NCBI GenBank assembly: GCA_030490835.1
Contig: CM059973.1
Location: 62,810,008-62,874,007, forward strand
Length of the DNA stretch: 64,000 nt
From: Annona cherimola
Lineage: Eukaryota; Streptophyta; Magnoliopsida; Magnoliales; Annonaceae
Direction of reading: 5' to 3'
Shown here piece by piece: positions 22,110 through 33,939 of this stretch; position 1 is the stretch's first letter; every line of letters starts with the position of its first letter. The translations under genes were made by a program, and so were the position numbers. The notes under the pieces are model-generated. The model did not search any database and was not told where the DNA came from. It saw only the letters and a list, made by a program, of their open reading frames with translations.

Positions 22110-23943
22110 AATATTTTAGCATCATTGCGAGAAAATTTGGCATTATTTTGGACTTTGTATTTAAACACTTTTCTTTTCTTTCTCTACTTTATCTCTCTTC
22201 GTATATTCTATTTCTAGATAATTCTTTTATTTTCTTTTCTTTTTTTGATGGTACATGATAATCAATCGTATGATGATAGTCTAGGACATTTCATGAGAAT
22301 TATGAAATAGCAAACCTAGTATAATTCATATGGAAAAGAGACTTCAATGATAAATGCACTATACCAACAAGACGTAGGATATGAGTAACAAAATGTTTAC
22401 AACCATCTGCATCAGGTAGAAAACCTTTCTTAAGCACTCATAATCTTGATGTGACAACAAATTCAAACTTTCCTTATAATTTTTCTTTTAATCTGATTAG
22501 AACTACTTTCCACTTAATCTCATGAATTTAACTTAGAAAATATATTAGAAAATTTTCCTCTCTCCATTCCACAAATAATTTCATCACAACGTGAAGAATT
22601 CACTATTGATAAAATTTTAAAACGACTTCTTCAGTCTAATGAAAGAGTTGATCAACTAAATGCGTGTCTTCTAATTTTAAAAATATAAGTTACATAACAA
22701 GCTAATCATCCAAAAGAGAATTTTGATGAGTCTCCTAGTTAACCATGCATGGAATCTACTATTCTTTTTTAAGATTATTATGAAATCATCTCAAGTGATA
22801 CAGACCATATAGAGGATGAAATACATGTTAATGAACAGGAGTAGATTAAAAATCTTGCACATCATGAAGATATTCTGAATAATGAGAATCAAGCGAAGGG
22901 TGAGGTGCATGATGTGATACAGAGAAAATTCAAAATCAACCAATTCCAAAGGAATCACAAGATGAAAGCAATGAGAAAGTTAAAATAGTTGGTTCATCCG
23001 AAGAAATAAAGATCAAGAAGTCATCTATACCATTAGAGCTACAGAAGCCATCACTCATTTTTCCGCAAATAGGAGTAAAAAAATGCATAGATCAATTATA
23101 ACCTTAGAATAATTTCTCATTCATTTTATTGAGATCCTTTCTTAGTTACTAACAACATCTATATAAAATAGAAAATCACAACAAGATGATATTGTAGGAG
23201 TTATTGGAAATCACATCTGATGATAGTCCAAATTTTTGCAAAGGGCATAACATGAAAGTGCAGAATGGAACACAAGAGAACTTAGAGAAGGATCCACATG
23301 AACTTGTTTTTGAAAGATTGGTATTGGTTGATGCAATTTCAACTAGTTTGGTTGAAAATATTAAACTTAGCGCTGCGTGAGAGGCGACCTAAGATTTTTG
23401 TTAGGGAAGTATTAGTTTCTTTTTAGTATTTTTGTTTTTATTTTTAAAATTTTAAAGCTTTTTTATTTGAAATTTTCATATGGTGTTTTTCAAAAACTCG
23501 CTCAGGAAGTATGCAATTTGAAAGTCTCAACAAATTAACATGAACTTTGACAACTCCCATTGAAAATATTAGCTTATTGATATATATGTTTGATTAAATG
23601 AATTATTTTTTACATTGAGAAAAATGTCAGTTTTAATTGTGAGGATGAATGCATTGCATTATTTTCTTCGATTATTTCTCTCATTACCCTAGTGATTAAT
23701 CCAATTGAAAAGCTGATAGTGCGTAAAGTGTTAATTAAGCGAGAAGATATTTTTTATTGGAATTCTTGATAAGTGTCATGATTCTAAGTTTTTGATTTAA
23801 ATTCTCAATGAGTTCTTGATGGTTGATTAATCATTTATATTTGATTTTAACTCAAAGTTTTTGATAGACTAATTCTTGAAATTTTGTAATTTGATCTTCT
23901 ATATTTGCTTGAGGACAAGCAAAGGTACAAGTGTGGATGAATT
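22110..23943 (+). mobile_element. Decayed internal region of the Athila/Tat-like element
   Basis: Only 1.8 kb separates the two LTRs, far too short for gag-pol. No long frame survives. Short in-frame pieces resembling retroelement coding sequence remain, but no protease, reverse transcriptase, RNase H or integrase motif is visible. Near 23370 a block with TTAGCGCTGCGTGAGAGGCG matches the conserved 'CGCT..GTGGGAGGC' box that precedes the 3' end of these elements. At 23911-23935 TTGAGGACAAGC and AAGTGTGGATG form the polypurine-tract region next to the 3' LTR. The element is non-autonomous or internally deleted. Confidence 0.7.
22116..22136 (+). promoter_or_regulatory. Degenerate primer-binding site
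   Basis: TTAGCATCATTGCGAGAAAA directly after the 5' LTR. It resembles the TGGCGCCGTTGCC primer-binding site typical of Athila/Tat gypsy elements, after several C-to-T and G-to-A changes. Confidence 0.5.
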
Positions 23944-25506
23944 TGTTAAGTCATTTTCATACTAATTATTTTGGATGATAATTGGATAAAAATGTGAGTG
24001 GTTGAGATAATTCGAAACATATTTTCATTGCTTTAGCTTTATTTAGCACAAAATACTCATAATTGATTGGCATGTGCAAAATCAGGTAAAATCGGAGCAA
24101 AACTCATGCAATTCTTGGAGAGTTGAAGCATGATAACCAAGACTTATTTGATTTGATAATTTTAATGACTTAAAAAGAGAAAAAAAATGATGATCAATGT
24201 AGCCTAGAACTTATCATGGAAGATTGAATGTGAAACAGTGCGAATTCGGTATTGCACATGCAAACAGGGAAATCGAGTGCATAATTGACACAAAATAATT
24301 GATGATCAGGAAGAGAAGGATCTAAGGCATTCAAAGATGATGTTTTAAAGAGTTTAATGAAGCAAAAATATTGATAAAAAAGGTCCAAAACATATACAAG
24401 AAGTTTCAATACAATTCGAGGCAAAACGAGCACATAATACAGCAAAATGGGCAAAATTTTCAAAGAAAATTAAGAGGACTAAAGGCCTACGTGGTTTGAA
24501 TCATGTGGATCTTGGTTTTGACATGGTTCAAATCATGTGGACCCCTAGAGATGCACAATTTTGTTTGTAGTTGAACCATTTTGTCCAAATTTTGGTCGCT
24601 TTGCACAAGTTTTGGTAAGAGCTCTATATAAATACTTGTTATGAACATCCTAAGACATCTTAGAATATCCTTAAAGCTAAGGTTGAGGGTAGAGAGTGAG
24701 ATAAGGTGAAGAGCATGAGTAGAAAAGTGGGATAGCGAGTTGCTTGAAGCGATTGAGACATCATCAAGGTTTCTGATCAATAAGCTTTCCTTTAATTTTA
24801 ATTATTTTGTTTGTAATGGATCTTAGATACAATATTATTTTGTGTTTAATTTTTATTATAAATATACTAGGATAAATCCATAATCTAGGATTTAGGATAT
24901 CACGTGCGTACAATGTAGCAAATATTATGGTTTGATTTATTTATGAAAGATATTGTATGCTAATTTAATATCTAATGATTTAATGTTTGTTTTCTATTAG
25001 GGCCTACATTTCAACATGATTTTATATATTAAGTGAAGAAAGTGAGAGGCAGAAGTCTAATATACGACAATCAAGATATTAAATTAGAAAATCCAAGACC
25101 TTGAGAAGAGGCATGATAACCTTGAGGAATTCTATGAATGCTACAAAACTTAATGAATCATAATTGAATTAATCCCATGAGAATAGGTGGTTAAGAAAGA
25201 TTAGAATTACATCTTGTAGGTTTCGGAAAAATGTACAATGATAATTTATGATTTGTTTTCTTTTAACACATAATATCTAGATTAAATAAGCACTCCACAT
25301 ATCCATTGCAAATGTTGCATGACACTAAATCGTAGGTGCTCGCATCCATTGACTTTAAATTCCTTATTCTACATTTTTAAGATTAACTTTCTTTTTTTAA
25401 TCTTTCCTTTTACTTTATTCTCTTTATGTTTAATAGAATTTCCTGTGAGGATTGATATTTTACAACTATAATCTATGACTCATCCATTTGTAGAGATATT
25501 GCAACA
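23944..25506 (+). mobile_element. 3' LTR (copy C) of the defective Athila/Tat-like element
   Basis: It starts TGTTAAGTC directly after the polypurine tract and ends ATATTGCAACA at 25506, about 1,563 bp. It keeps the full U3, including a TATA box. It parallels copies A and B over nearly all of its length. Confidence 0.75.
24625..24632 (+). promoter_or_regulatory. TATA box of LTR copy C
   Basis: TATATAAA within GAGCTC-TATATAAATAC, the element deleted from the 5' LTR. Confidence 0.6.
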
Positions 25507-25844
25507 GTGACTATCATAATTCATTGTCCTCACTAGCTTAAATGTGAACTTCTATTCTATTATATTTAGCATTTAAAATTCCAAGAGCAAATGCACAAGA
25601 ACCAAGGTCCAATTTGGATTCCAAATTGATCGTGATTCCCACAAGAATCTTCTCCTATCTTCATCAAAATGCATGGATCCTACATTGATTTGCACTTGCA
25701 AATGTTGTTCTAGGAAAGAAATAAAAAATCCTAAGTTGTATTAACTATTCAATCTCGGATCCTAAACTAGGATTTAAATCGATGCCAAATCTCCTTTTAT
25801 ATGAGTTCAATCTAATCTCATTTACAAGATTTCATTTTATCGAC

Positions 25845-27780
25845 TCATAAATTGTAGTATGGAAATATCAATCCCACGAGGAATTCAGAAACTAAAGACT
25901 TCACTGACATAAGTACTTTGAAATAAAAAAAAATAATACACTAAAATAATGAAAGTGGCAAAAAGATCGCTTCTACTAATCTAAAGTGGGGACAAAGTTA
26001 AGAAATAAGAGTATCAAAGATATAATATTTAGGGTTTCATATACGAATTTTCTACAATGGATGATTGACTTGCATGTTTAAAAAGATAACTTGTACTAAA
26101 AGAGAGCAAATTCTAATTTAATCTTACATCCTTTTCTAAGACAAGAAAGATTGACCATAATATTCATAACTACCTATTTTCATGGGATTATGTTAATTAG
26201 AATTTATTAAGTTCTGTAGTTGTTCATAAAATTTCTCAAAATCATTTTGTTTATTTTCATAGTCTAAACTCTAAAATTTCATATCTTGATTATCTTATAC
26301 TAAACTTTTATTTTTTGGTTCATTCACCTAATATATGAAATAATCCAAAAGTGCAGTTCATACACCAAGTACCTGTTAGGCCTGTATGAAATTGATAAAT
26401 GAAAATGAGAAAAGCACAAAGAGAGATCTAAGAAAGAATAACATATATTCCATACACCACAAAAAATAATCCAAATAAGACACTATAAAATATAATGGTT
26501 CGGTTAATATACCTACTTCACCCTCTAAGTCAACATCTTGACTCGAGTTTCCACTAGTCAACTTAGAACTCAAGTTACAATAGTACGATCTCAATCATCT
26601 TTGGGTTCACACAAATGGTTCCAGGTAATACGTGAAACTTTTCACAAATTATAATGAAAGCTTTCCTCTTGAATTAGACGGCCTCTAATTCAAGATAAAA
26701 TAAACAAAAATAAAATAAAGATTACAATTAGTTGAAAAGCATAGTAGCACAAAGATGAAGCGTTAGTAGGATGGTCACAACAATCTTCAACATGTTACTT
26801 CTGATAGATGGATAGAGGATCATAGAGAACGTCTTGAGATAGATCTGCACTTTTGAAATAATTATCTCCGAATTGAATATCTAGTTGAAATTCATTATCT
26901 ACCTATAACTTTGAACTTCCAAAATTGCCAAAAGAGATTTTCTCCACCAAATCTGCAACCAATTAGATTTTTCTCTACAACTTGTAACAACTAAACAAAC
27001 CAAGACAACTCATCATAACAAACTAACCGATTTGCCACATTATCATCTAATTATCTATCCATAGATCACTCTTAAAAAATTTCGAAGTTTCAACTCAAAA
27101 TTGTGAAGTTTCAAACCAAAACTGCTAAAGTTTTATAGTAAAACTTCAACAGATTCAAAACACACAATTCCAGACTAACTTGTTACAATCGTTCACCTCA
27201 AACCAAATACGATCAAATACATTTTAAGCATTAAATTCTTAACTTGTCTATCGTCAAAACACTATAACTCAACATAAGCATTAAAACTATAAGATATTAA
27301 ATTAGAATAAATTATTTTCATAAATAAGTAGAAACTTTTCATCCACGCATATTATCATATATTACATGCCTAAACTCTAGATAAAAGGTTTAACTAAATA
27401 TAGTTTAGATCAATTCATACAACAACACAATATCATTGCGAGTATGGATCACAAACTAGGACACTTAAAATCAAAAGAAGAAGAAACTAAAAGCTTATTT
27501 ATTTGAGTCTTCAATGGTGTCTTGAATCTCTTGCACTAACTTACTTTTTGTCTCCTCTTCTTAGCTTCTCTCTTTTTCAGAGCCTTAGCCTCTAAGACTT
27601 TCTCAGAAGATGATCTAAAAATCTCCAAATTCGTAAGTACTTAAATAGTATACTTTAAGAAATGAAGTAGAATAGTGTAAAATTGGCGCACAATGCACAT
27701 CTGGGAGGAACACAGTTCAACCATGTCTTCCCCAGGTAGATATGGTTTGAACCATGTTCCTACTTAGAGGACGAATTGAA
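25845..27780 (-). mobile_element. Athila/Tat-like LTR, copy D (inverted, split)
   Basis: Read on the minus strand, the segment repeats the order of copies A-C: the region around GGTTTGAACCATG or TTGAACCATG near 27705-27770, AATAAGCTTTTAG, CTAGAGTTTAGGCATG, TTAATATCT, CATATATTAGGTGAATGAACC, and TTCCTCGTGGGATTGATATT. It is interrupted between 26373 and 27275 by a younger LTR. The U3 beyond 27780 is poorly matched, so the upper end is approximate. Confidence 0.65.
26374..27274 (-). mobile_element. Younger LTR nested in copy D
   Basis: This 901-bp segment is absent from the aligned position in copies A-C. It has TG..CA ends (plus strand TGTTAGGCC to CTCAACA) and carries blocks seen near the end of copia-type LTRs, read on the minus strand: GGTTCCACTGG-like and GGGTTTGAACC-like stretches around 26500-26620. 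It is not the GTCGAC-array family. A clean target-site duplication is not visible, so this is an older or rearranged solo LTR. Confidence 0.6.
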
Positions 27781-28522
27781 ACTTTATTTTTCATAGTTTT
27801 CTAGCCCAACACACTTTAAACCATGTCGAAACTTTTCCAACACATTTGAGGCCATTTTGATCTTTATTTTCGCTATATTGTCTCCTTTGAATCCTCCTTC
27901 TGGAATGTGTTTCCTTTCTCCTTAGCTTCAAAACTTCAAATTCTTAACAAGAAATCTATATTTGATTTGCCTGATTGTTCAAGCAACAACCAAATATTAA
28001 AACCTATACTTAAGTGAGCTAAATTTGGCATTTAACCTCTCAAAGACATAATCTAATAAATATTTTTAACATAAAAACACTTGGAATGAGAGGTATATAT
28101 CTAGCATAATAATGCAAATCAAGATTGAGATTAGAAATTAAAAGCACCAATTCCTATGGCAAACATTTGTTAGCTAAACTGACACTAGCAAGTTTCGGTT
28201 CTCTCCTTCATCATTTCTAGCATTGGATGGCATCCTTGCAGCCTCCTCATCAGCTATGATGGTTGCCTTTCCTCCTCCATCTTCTTTATCTTCATCTTCA
28301 TCTTCTTCTTCTCCTATCCTCTCTTTCCCTTCTTGTGTTGAATAGAAAGGTAGCTGCACCCTTTTGATTTCATATGGGTAGCCACACATGCTGGCTCCCT
28401 TGTGTATTATATTTTTTTTGTAGATTATTCAATATATATATATAATATCTCTTAAAATTTTTATTTACCTCTTGACCGGTATATCATCTACTCACATCTT
28501 CATGAAATTATTACATAGTCTA
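27781..28522. other. AT-rich spacer with a possible coding scrap
   Basis: No clear element boundaries. A minus-strand frame at 28174-28389 is listed separately. An (AT)n tract lies at 28431-28446. Confidence 0.45.
28174..28389 (-). CDS. Possible coding fragment, acidic C-terminus, unrecognised
   Basis: The frame is open over 71 codons and ends in TAA at 28174. It has a Glu/Asp-rich run (EEEDEDEDKED) and then a tail ending DEGENRNLLVSV. Base composition is more balanced than in the flanks. There is no recognised domain, and the acidic run comes from a GAA/GAT-rich stretch that would be open by chance, so I give it low weight. If real, it would be the last exon of a minus-strand gene whose other exons are not visible. 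Confidence 0.2.
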   Translation of the reverse strand: MCGYPYEIKRVQLPFYSTQEGKERIGEEEDEDEDKEDGGGKATIIADEEAARMPSNARNDEGENRNLLVSV

Positions 28523-29207
28523 TGTTGGCCCCGAGTTAATGGCAAAACCTAAGAGGGGAGGGGTGAATTGGGTTCTTAAAAATTTCTTTGGTAACTTAAA
28601 ATTACTTAACCCCTTGTAAGTTCAATCCCCTTGAATGAAGAAACAAAATGGAAAGCAATGTAATGTAGAGAGCAGAAATGTAAATCAAGCAGACAAGAAT
28701 TTTTATAGTGGTTCGGGTAACCTCCCTACTCCACTCTTCCAAGCTCACACTCCTTGTGACTTGGGTTCCACTATTGTATTCTCTCAATACAATTAGAGCC
28801 ACTGCTCTCTTCTAGATTCCAGCTCTAGGGGGCATATACAACTAGGGCCTCTTGCTCTCTTCTAGATTCCAGCTCTAGGAGGCATCAACAACACACTGCA
28901 CAAGTAGGTGATGAGTCTCACTCCAATCACACACTACTTTGCATACACTTGATCTTAGTTCCTCAAACTAGATCAAGTTCAACACAAACAAGCGAAATAA
29001 CAAAAGAAATCTACACTTTACAGATGTGTAGAGACAATTTGGCGCAGAGAAGAACTTGTAGTAGGATTTGAAGAATCAGCAGTTGAGCTCTTGCAGTTTG
29101 AAACAAAGTTCTTCTTCCTCGAATGACTTGATCTCTTTAAAGCTCTTGAATATAGGAGTTAAGCACACTTAATGAATCTCAGCTACTTCCCTCGTCCACC
29201 ATGAATG

Positions 29208-29215
29208 CCTTTATA
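29208..29215 (-). promoter_or_regulatory. TATA box of LTR 3
   Basis: TATAAAGG on the minus strand, 16 bp downstream of the nested palindrome, as in LTR 1. Confidence 0.55.
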
Positions 29216-29230
29216 ATTTTGGAGGGAATC

Positions 29231-29276
29231 CGAACGTTAGAAGGTAGGTGGCGCGCATTTAATGCGCCAACGTTCG
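29231..29276 (-). promoter_or_regulatory. Nested palindrome upstream of the LTR 3 TATA box
   Basis: Outer arms CGAACGTT and AACGTTCG enclose GCGCATT and AATGCGC. Arm sequences, order and 46-bp overall length match 5816-5861 in LTR 1. Confidence 0.5.
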
Positions 29277-29289
29277 AAAATTATCCGAC

Positions 29290-29565
29290 CGTTGCGACCC
29301 AAGTCGCAGGTGGAGTCGACTTCGGATGCGACTTCGCCCAAGTCGCAGATGGAGTCGACTTCGGGTGCGACTTCGCCTCTCCGTCGCAACCTCAAGTTCC
29401 AGGTCGGGTCGACTTGGGTATCGACTTGACCCAAATCGCAGGTGGAGTCGACTTCGGGTGCGACTTCACCTCTTCAAGTTCCGAGTCTTGAGTCTTAGGT
29501 CGACTTGGCTTTAGACTTCAACTCAAGTCGATTATGGAGTCGACTTGGGTTGCGACTTGACTCGG
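29290..29565 (-). repeat. GTCGAC-rich array B in LTR 3
   Basis: Tandem units carrying GGAGTCGACTTCGG and TGCGACTT on the plus strand, with six GTCGAC sites. Equivalent to the array nearest the TATA box in LTR 1. Confidence 0.85.
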
Positions 29566-29979
29566 TCTTTTCAAAATATGCTTTGATCTTCATTTGATCT
29601 GCTTCTATCATGCTTGGCTTTCTTCCTTTGAATCATTTTCATTCTGAATGATTCCTTATACTTGTAGATCTTGTTAATCTTGAAGTCTTTGTCTTTGGTT
29701 TATCTTGGATAGCTTGAACCTTGTGAGTCTTTGAAGAGAGTTTGATCCTTGCATGATTGATTCATGCACCTTGCTTTGCTTTGGAGTCATTTGATCTTTA
29801 GGACTTGATAGACTTGATTTGATCTTGAATATGTATTCTTACTTTGAACTTGAGTGAAACTCAAGTTATCTTTGAGAATAGTCTTTGCTCCTTGATTTGG
29901 TCTTTGAGAGATCTTTAAGTTGATTTTGAAGATAAGCTTAAAACTGCACCCTTGAACTTTGAAAACCTCAAGTTGCACT

Positions 29980-30240
29980 TGGGGTCGACTTCGTTCGCGA
30001 CTTCGCCCAAGTCGCAACTGGAGTCGACTTCGTTTGCGATTTCGGCATTCTTCCGTCCCAAGTTCAGCTCTGGAGTGAATCTCCCGACTGAAGTCGATAG
30101 TGAGGTCGACTTCGTGTGCGACTTGACTTCCCAAGTCGCAAGTGGAGTCTACTTAGCCTGCGACTTCACATGCTACTTTCTCATTTTCAGCTCTGGACGG
30201 TGTCGGCTCTTTGAAGTCGATCTTGGAGTCGACGTAGGGA
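29980..30240 (-). repeat. GTCGAC-rich array A in LTR 3
   Basis: Second block of units with four GTCGAC sites and one mutated copy (GTCTAC), separated from array B by about 400 bp as in LTR 1. Confidence 0.85.
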
Positions 30241-30581
30241 AGGACTTGGCCTTTCATGCTCTGTTTTCTTCAGATGTATATGCCTTAAACATTTCCATAA
30301 ACATGTTAGTAGCCAAGACTTACTCAAATTGATTTGTTAATCATCAAAACATAGATTTGGCTTATTTTCCACATATTTCCAACAGTCTAATCATGTTATA
30401 TCATTTAATTTATTTTTAATTTAAAATTCATTCTACTTAATTATATTTTGCACATTCCATCATTTGTGGAATACTTACATTAATCTTTCTTGCATTTAGT
30501 TTTCTAAAAAATAATAATTTTTGGCTTTCTATGTAGTATTTAATTTGACGAATTAAATGGCGTGAAATTCTTTTATAGCTT

Positions 30582-31050
30582 TTATTCCATGAACATGAAA
30601 CTTGATACTTTTCTAGGTTTTACATCAATGCTCCTCGTCATCCTAAGAACCAACAACTTCTCGAATGAAATTGAGCTTATGCATGACTGCATCTTTAAAT
30701 TTAGTAAATTGATTGCGCAATTGCAGTTGGTCATGGTACAGTCTAGGCCAGTGTCTATTTGACTCATTCCTCCAATGGGACATGCTACATTCATTTGAAC
30801 AAGGCAGCGAAGGATTTGGTCTAATGTAACCTCTGTTGGTGTTTTGGTTTTTCTCTTAGTTGTTGGTGCTTTTATTTGTGTAGGAGGTGGAATGACATCC
30901 TTGAATTGCATGAATCCGTCCTGTTCCTTCATATCATTGTTAACATCAAATTCTTCCATGGAGGCAGCATCCTCCTCGTAAACCGATTATGCCCAACTTC
31001 GCATAAAACAAAACCATGCTTTTCTTTCATGGCAATACCCATGCTTACCA
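30582..31050 (-). pseudogene. Unrecognised coding fragment with a frameshift
   Basis: On the minus strand a frame near 31050-30990 (GFVLCEVGHNRFT) is continued after a frame change near 30985 by a 125-codon frame (30959-30582) that starts EEDAASMEEFDVNND and includes a basic stretch TTKRKTKTPTEV. The amino-acid use looks like coding sequence, not translated AT-rich noise. The fragment stops against the LTR end at 31061, so it may be a transposon-derived scrap or a host exon cut off by that insertion. I cannot name the family. Confidence 0.35.
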
Positions 31051-31060
31051 TAATATCTAG

Positions 31061-32250
31061 TGTGGCACCCCCGACTTAAGTAGCGTTATAATTTTAACCT
31101 TATGTCATAATTGTCAGGTTGGTAAATCATGGTAAGAATTGTGACCCTTTTTAGATGGTGAGAATTTCATTGTAATTACTCCTTAAAATTTTGCAGCAAA
31201 ATTTTTTTACTTCGTGGGAAGAAAATATTTCTAACATTATAATTAACATAAATTTACACAAACTTTTTTAACTAATAAGATTATAGTTGATGGTATCCTT
31301 AGTCTAATCTATTATACTCATCATAAGGTCCTTTTATCCCTTACACTTATGTTAGACAAAACACGTACTATATGTTTAGGCATGTGAAATACATAAGAAC
31401 AGAATGAGCAACACAAAAGCTTCAAGATTCTCTAACTTGAGGCATTCCTTCCTTAATTTTAAACTGAATTTCTAATGTTGAGAAAGCAAAACACGAGTCC
31501 TAGACTTAATGAGAAAGTTTTTTTTATACAAATAAGAATTTTCATCATAAAAATTTGATATTTAAAAATAAATGCACATGAAAATGTATTCAACATATAT
31601 GATTGATGATAATGTTGAATGGTATGCTAACTAGGTGACTATTAGTATATCTACTTCTTATAATAGGAAGAGTACCTTAGGCTTGTAAGCTTTTATCAGC
31701 GACTCAATCACATCAGAGGGGGACATTGGTCCAATTTTATCTCTAGAATGGATCAATAACCCTGTGAAATTTGCATCATATAGATTCTAGCATGATTTTT
31801 TAAAAAATTAAACACTTTTCGACATTTCACTTGTAAGCTTTTATCAGCGACTCAATCACATCAGAGGGTGACATTGGTCCAATTTTATCTCTACAATGGA
31901 TCAATAGCCCTGTGAAATTTGCATCATATAGATTCTAGCATATTTTTTATAAAATTAAACACTTTTCGACATTTCATTATATTTGCAAATAAAGTAATAT
32001 TTTGCATAACTACCAATAGATATCACCTTTAAAAGAACTAGATAAGGAGAAGTTTTTAAATAAAGCATCATGGTAGAGATCACAACCCTAAAACAACATA
32101 CTTAAAATAATATTTAAAAGCAACACAATAAAAAATTTGCAAAGCATTTGATTATTTTAAAATAAATAATTTAGAAGCGTTGCTTACTTACATATCTCAA
32201 ACTTCCTCAATATTTCCCATTCCTTTACCTATATATATTATGTATTCACA
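31061..32250 (-). mobile_element. Fragment of the gypsy LTR family (minus)
   Basis: The plus strand begins TGTGGCACCCCCGAC, like TGTGGGGCCCC at the end of the 50-kb solo LTR. It later has the leader module with CAGCGACTCAATCAC and AGAGGGGGACATTGGTCC. The upper boundary could not be fixed and no target-site duplication was found. Confidence 0.55.
31683..31978. repeat. 148-bp tandem duplication in the LTR leader
   Basis: Two head-to-tail units (31683-31830 and 31831-31978) differ at only a handful of positions. They contain the conserved module of this LTR family, so the duplication is recent compared with the LTR itself. Confidence 0.9.
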
Positions 32251-33617
32251 CATTTGCGTGAAATAATTTATATGCCTAAAATGCACATTTATGTGTTTTA
32301 TAAATTAAATTTTAATATTTTCTAAATTTCCATTTTATCCTTTCTATTTTATTAATTTAACCCCGACTCAACGTATGTAATTCCAAATTAAATAATTCAA
32401 AATCTGACCTATGTAATTTTTATACTTTATTTATAAATCATTTATTAAAATTTCATTTGTTAATGAAAGTAGTAATATTTTATGAAAAAATATTTTTGTC
32501 AGTGAATTTCGTTCCGAGGTCAATCTTTAGAAATTTATGTAACATTTATATCAAATTAAAGCAATGATTATATTAAAATAGATAGGATTAATTTTAATCT
32601 TATAAAAAATTTTCAAAGCTTAATCCAGTTATCCTTATAGCATACTAGCCACCTTAAAATGTTTCAAACTTCACCGGAATAAATAGGTAAAAGGATGTTT
32701 TATAAAATATCATGGTTGTCCAAGGTTGTTGCTGTTTATTTTTTTATTATTAATTTTTTAATGGTATATTTTAATGCTGCACAAAGCCAAATGCCCCAGC
32801 TCCGTACGGATTAGCGGGATGAGGCGTCTCTGGGCATTGAGCATTCATTGAACGATTAATTTTCGTCTTTACATATTCGTAGTGGAGGATCCTCCCTCCA
32901 CTCATAAGAATGGGATGGATTTCCGAGAGAAAAATCAGCGAGATGGTGGGGTTTTATTTTCAAAATTTTTGGTTGATTCTTTCCATTATGACATCCAATT
33001 TTTATAGAACAAAATCTAAGTCCTTATTCGGTTTCCATTTCTTTATTAGATGGTTAACAGGTCTATACTTCAGTTTTTTTCTTCTTCTTTTTTTTTTTTT
33101 TCGTATATGGAATGAACCATCTTTAGCTAGCCCTATCTTGTAGTTTGTTTTTATCCAAAAAAAAAAAAAATCCTTTAAAGGATTTACAACATTCAAACCA
33201 TACCATATAAATCAAATTTATTATGTTATTTTTGCATATTTTATCAATTAAGTATGCGCGTAAATGATAATAAATTAGTTTGCTTCCTAATTTTTCTTTT
33301 GAATTATGTATTTATATTAAAATTTATATATTATATTTTAAAAAAGATTTTTATGTATACGATAAAAAAACTTCCAGGCAGATATTTGTGTAATATATAT
33401 TTACATTTTTATATATAATTATTCAAACCACTCTTTTGAAAATGAAAACATATGTTTCTTGTATAATATTTATGCAACGGAAGTGAAAGATCTCATTTGC
33501 AATCTTTAATCCAATTGCAGGATTCCGTTTCTAGCCTTCTCCTTTTTTTCTCCTTTGTCTGCTTTCTTTATTGTTATTATTATTGGGTATTACACAGACT
33601 GTCACATTTGATATTAT
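32251..33617. other. AT-rich DNA, nothing recognised
   Basis: A short GC-richer patch near 32795-32910 and a T-rich tract near 33076-33105 are the only visible features. Open frames are short and of biased composition. Confidence 0.5.
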
Positions 33618-33908
33618 GGGTGTGTTTGTTTGGGATATAAACATGTCAACCAAAACTTTTCAATCTAAAACTTTTCACTCTCCATAACTACTCTATTTTT
33701 TAATTATTTTTTCACATTTTCCTATACAAACTACCCTACTTTTCAATCATTTCTACACAACTATCTATACAACTAACCTATCTATTTTAACTTTATTCTC
33801 TTTACTTCTCATCATTACTCCTATTATATCACATCATTTTCTATAAATGTGACAACTTCTATCTCAAAAACTTTTCTTCAAAAGTTTTACCCCCAACCAA
33901 ACACACCC
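33618..33908 (-). mobile_element. Tourist-like MITE, copy 3 (inverted)
   Basis: 291 bp with ends GGGTGTGTTTG and CCAAACACACCC and flanking TAT on both sides (33615-33617 and 33909-33911). Its reverse complement matches copy 1 nearly throughout, including the same length. Confidence 0.88.
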
Positions 33909-33939
33909 TATAAATAAAGCCTTTTCACAACTCTTATAC

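Larger units (their letters stand above)
28523..30384 (-). mobile_element. Copia-type solo LTR 3, TSD GTCTA
   Basis: An 1,862-bp LTR on the minus strand. The plus strand reads TGTTGGCCCCGAG at the left and TTTCCAACA at the right, flanked by a perfect 5-bp duplication GTCTA (28518-28522 and 30385-30389). Its layout copies LTR 1: 3' end with CCCCTCCCCTCTTAGG, two GTCGAC arrays, a nested palindrome and a TATA box. No internal region or second LTR is present, so it is a solo LTR. Confidence 0.93.

Noticed and set aside
29201..29514. Open frames in the inverted copy of the array
   Set aside because: Same reason as in LTR 1; the peptide is only the translated repeat unit.
31040..31060. Primer-binding site next to the LTR end at 31061
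   Set aside because: TGGTAAGCATGG only partly resembles the initiator-Met primer site, and coding-like sequence follows at once.
33575..33594. GGGTATTACA as the end of the LTR starting at 31061
   Set aside because: The motif resembles such LTR ends, but no matching target-site duplication is present and the motif recurs at 34040 as part of a local duplication.
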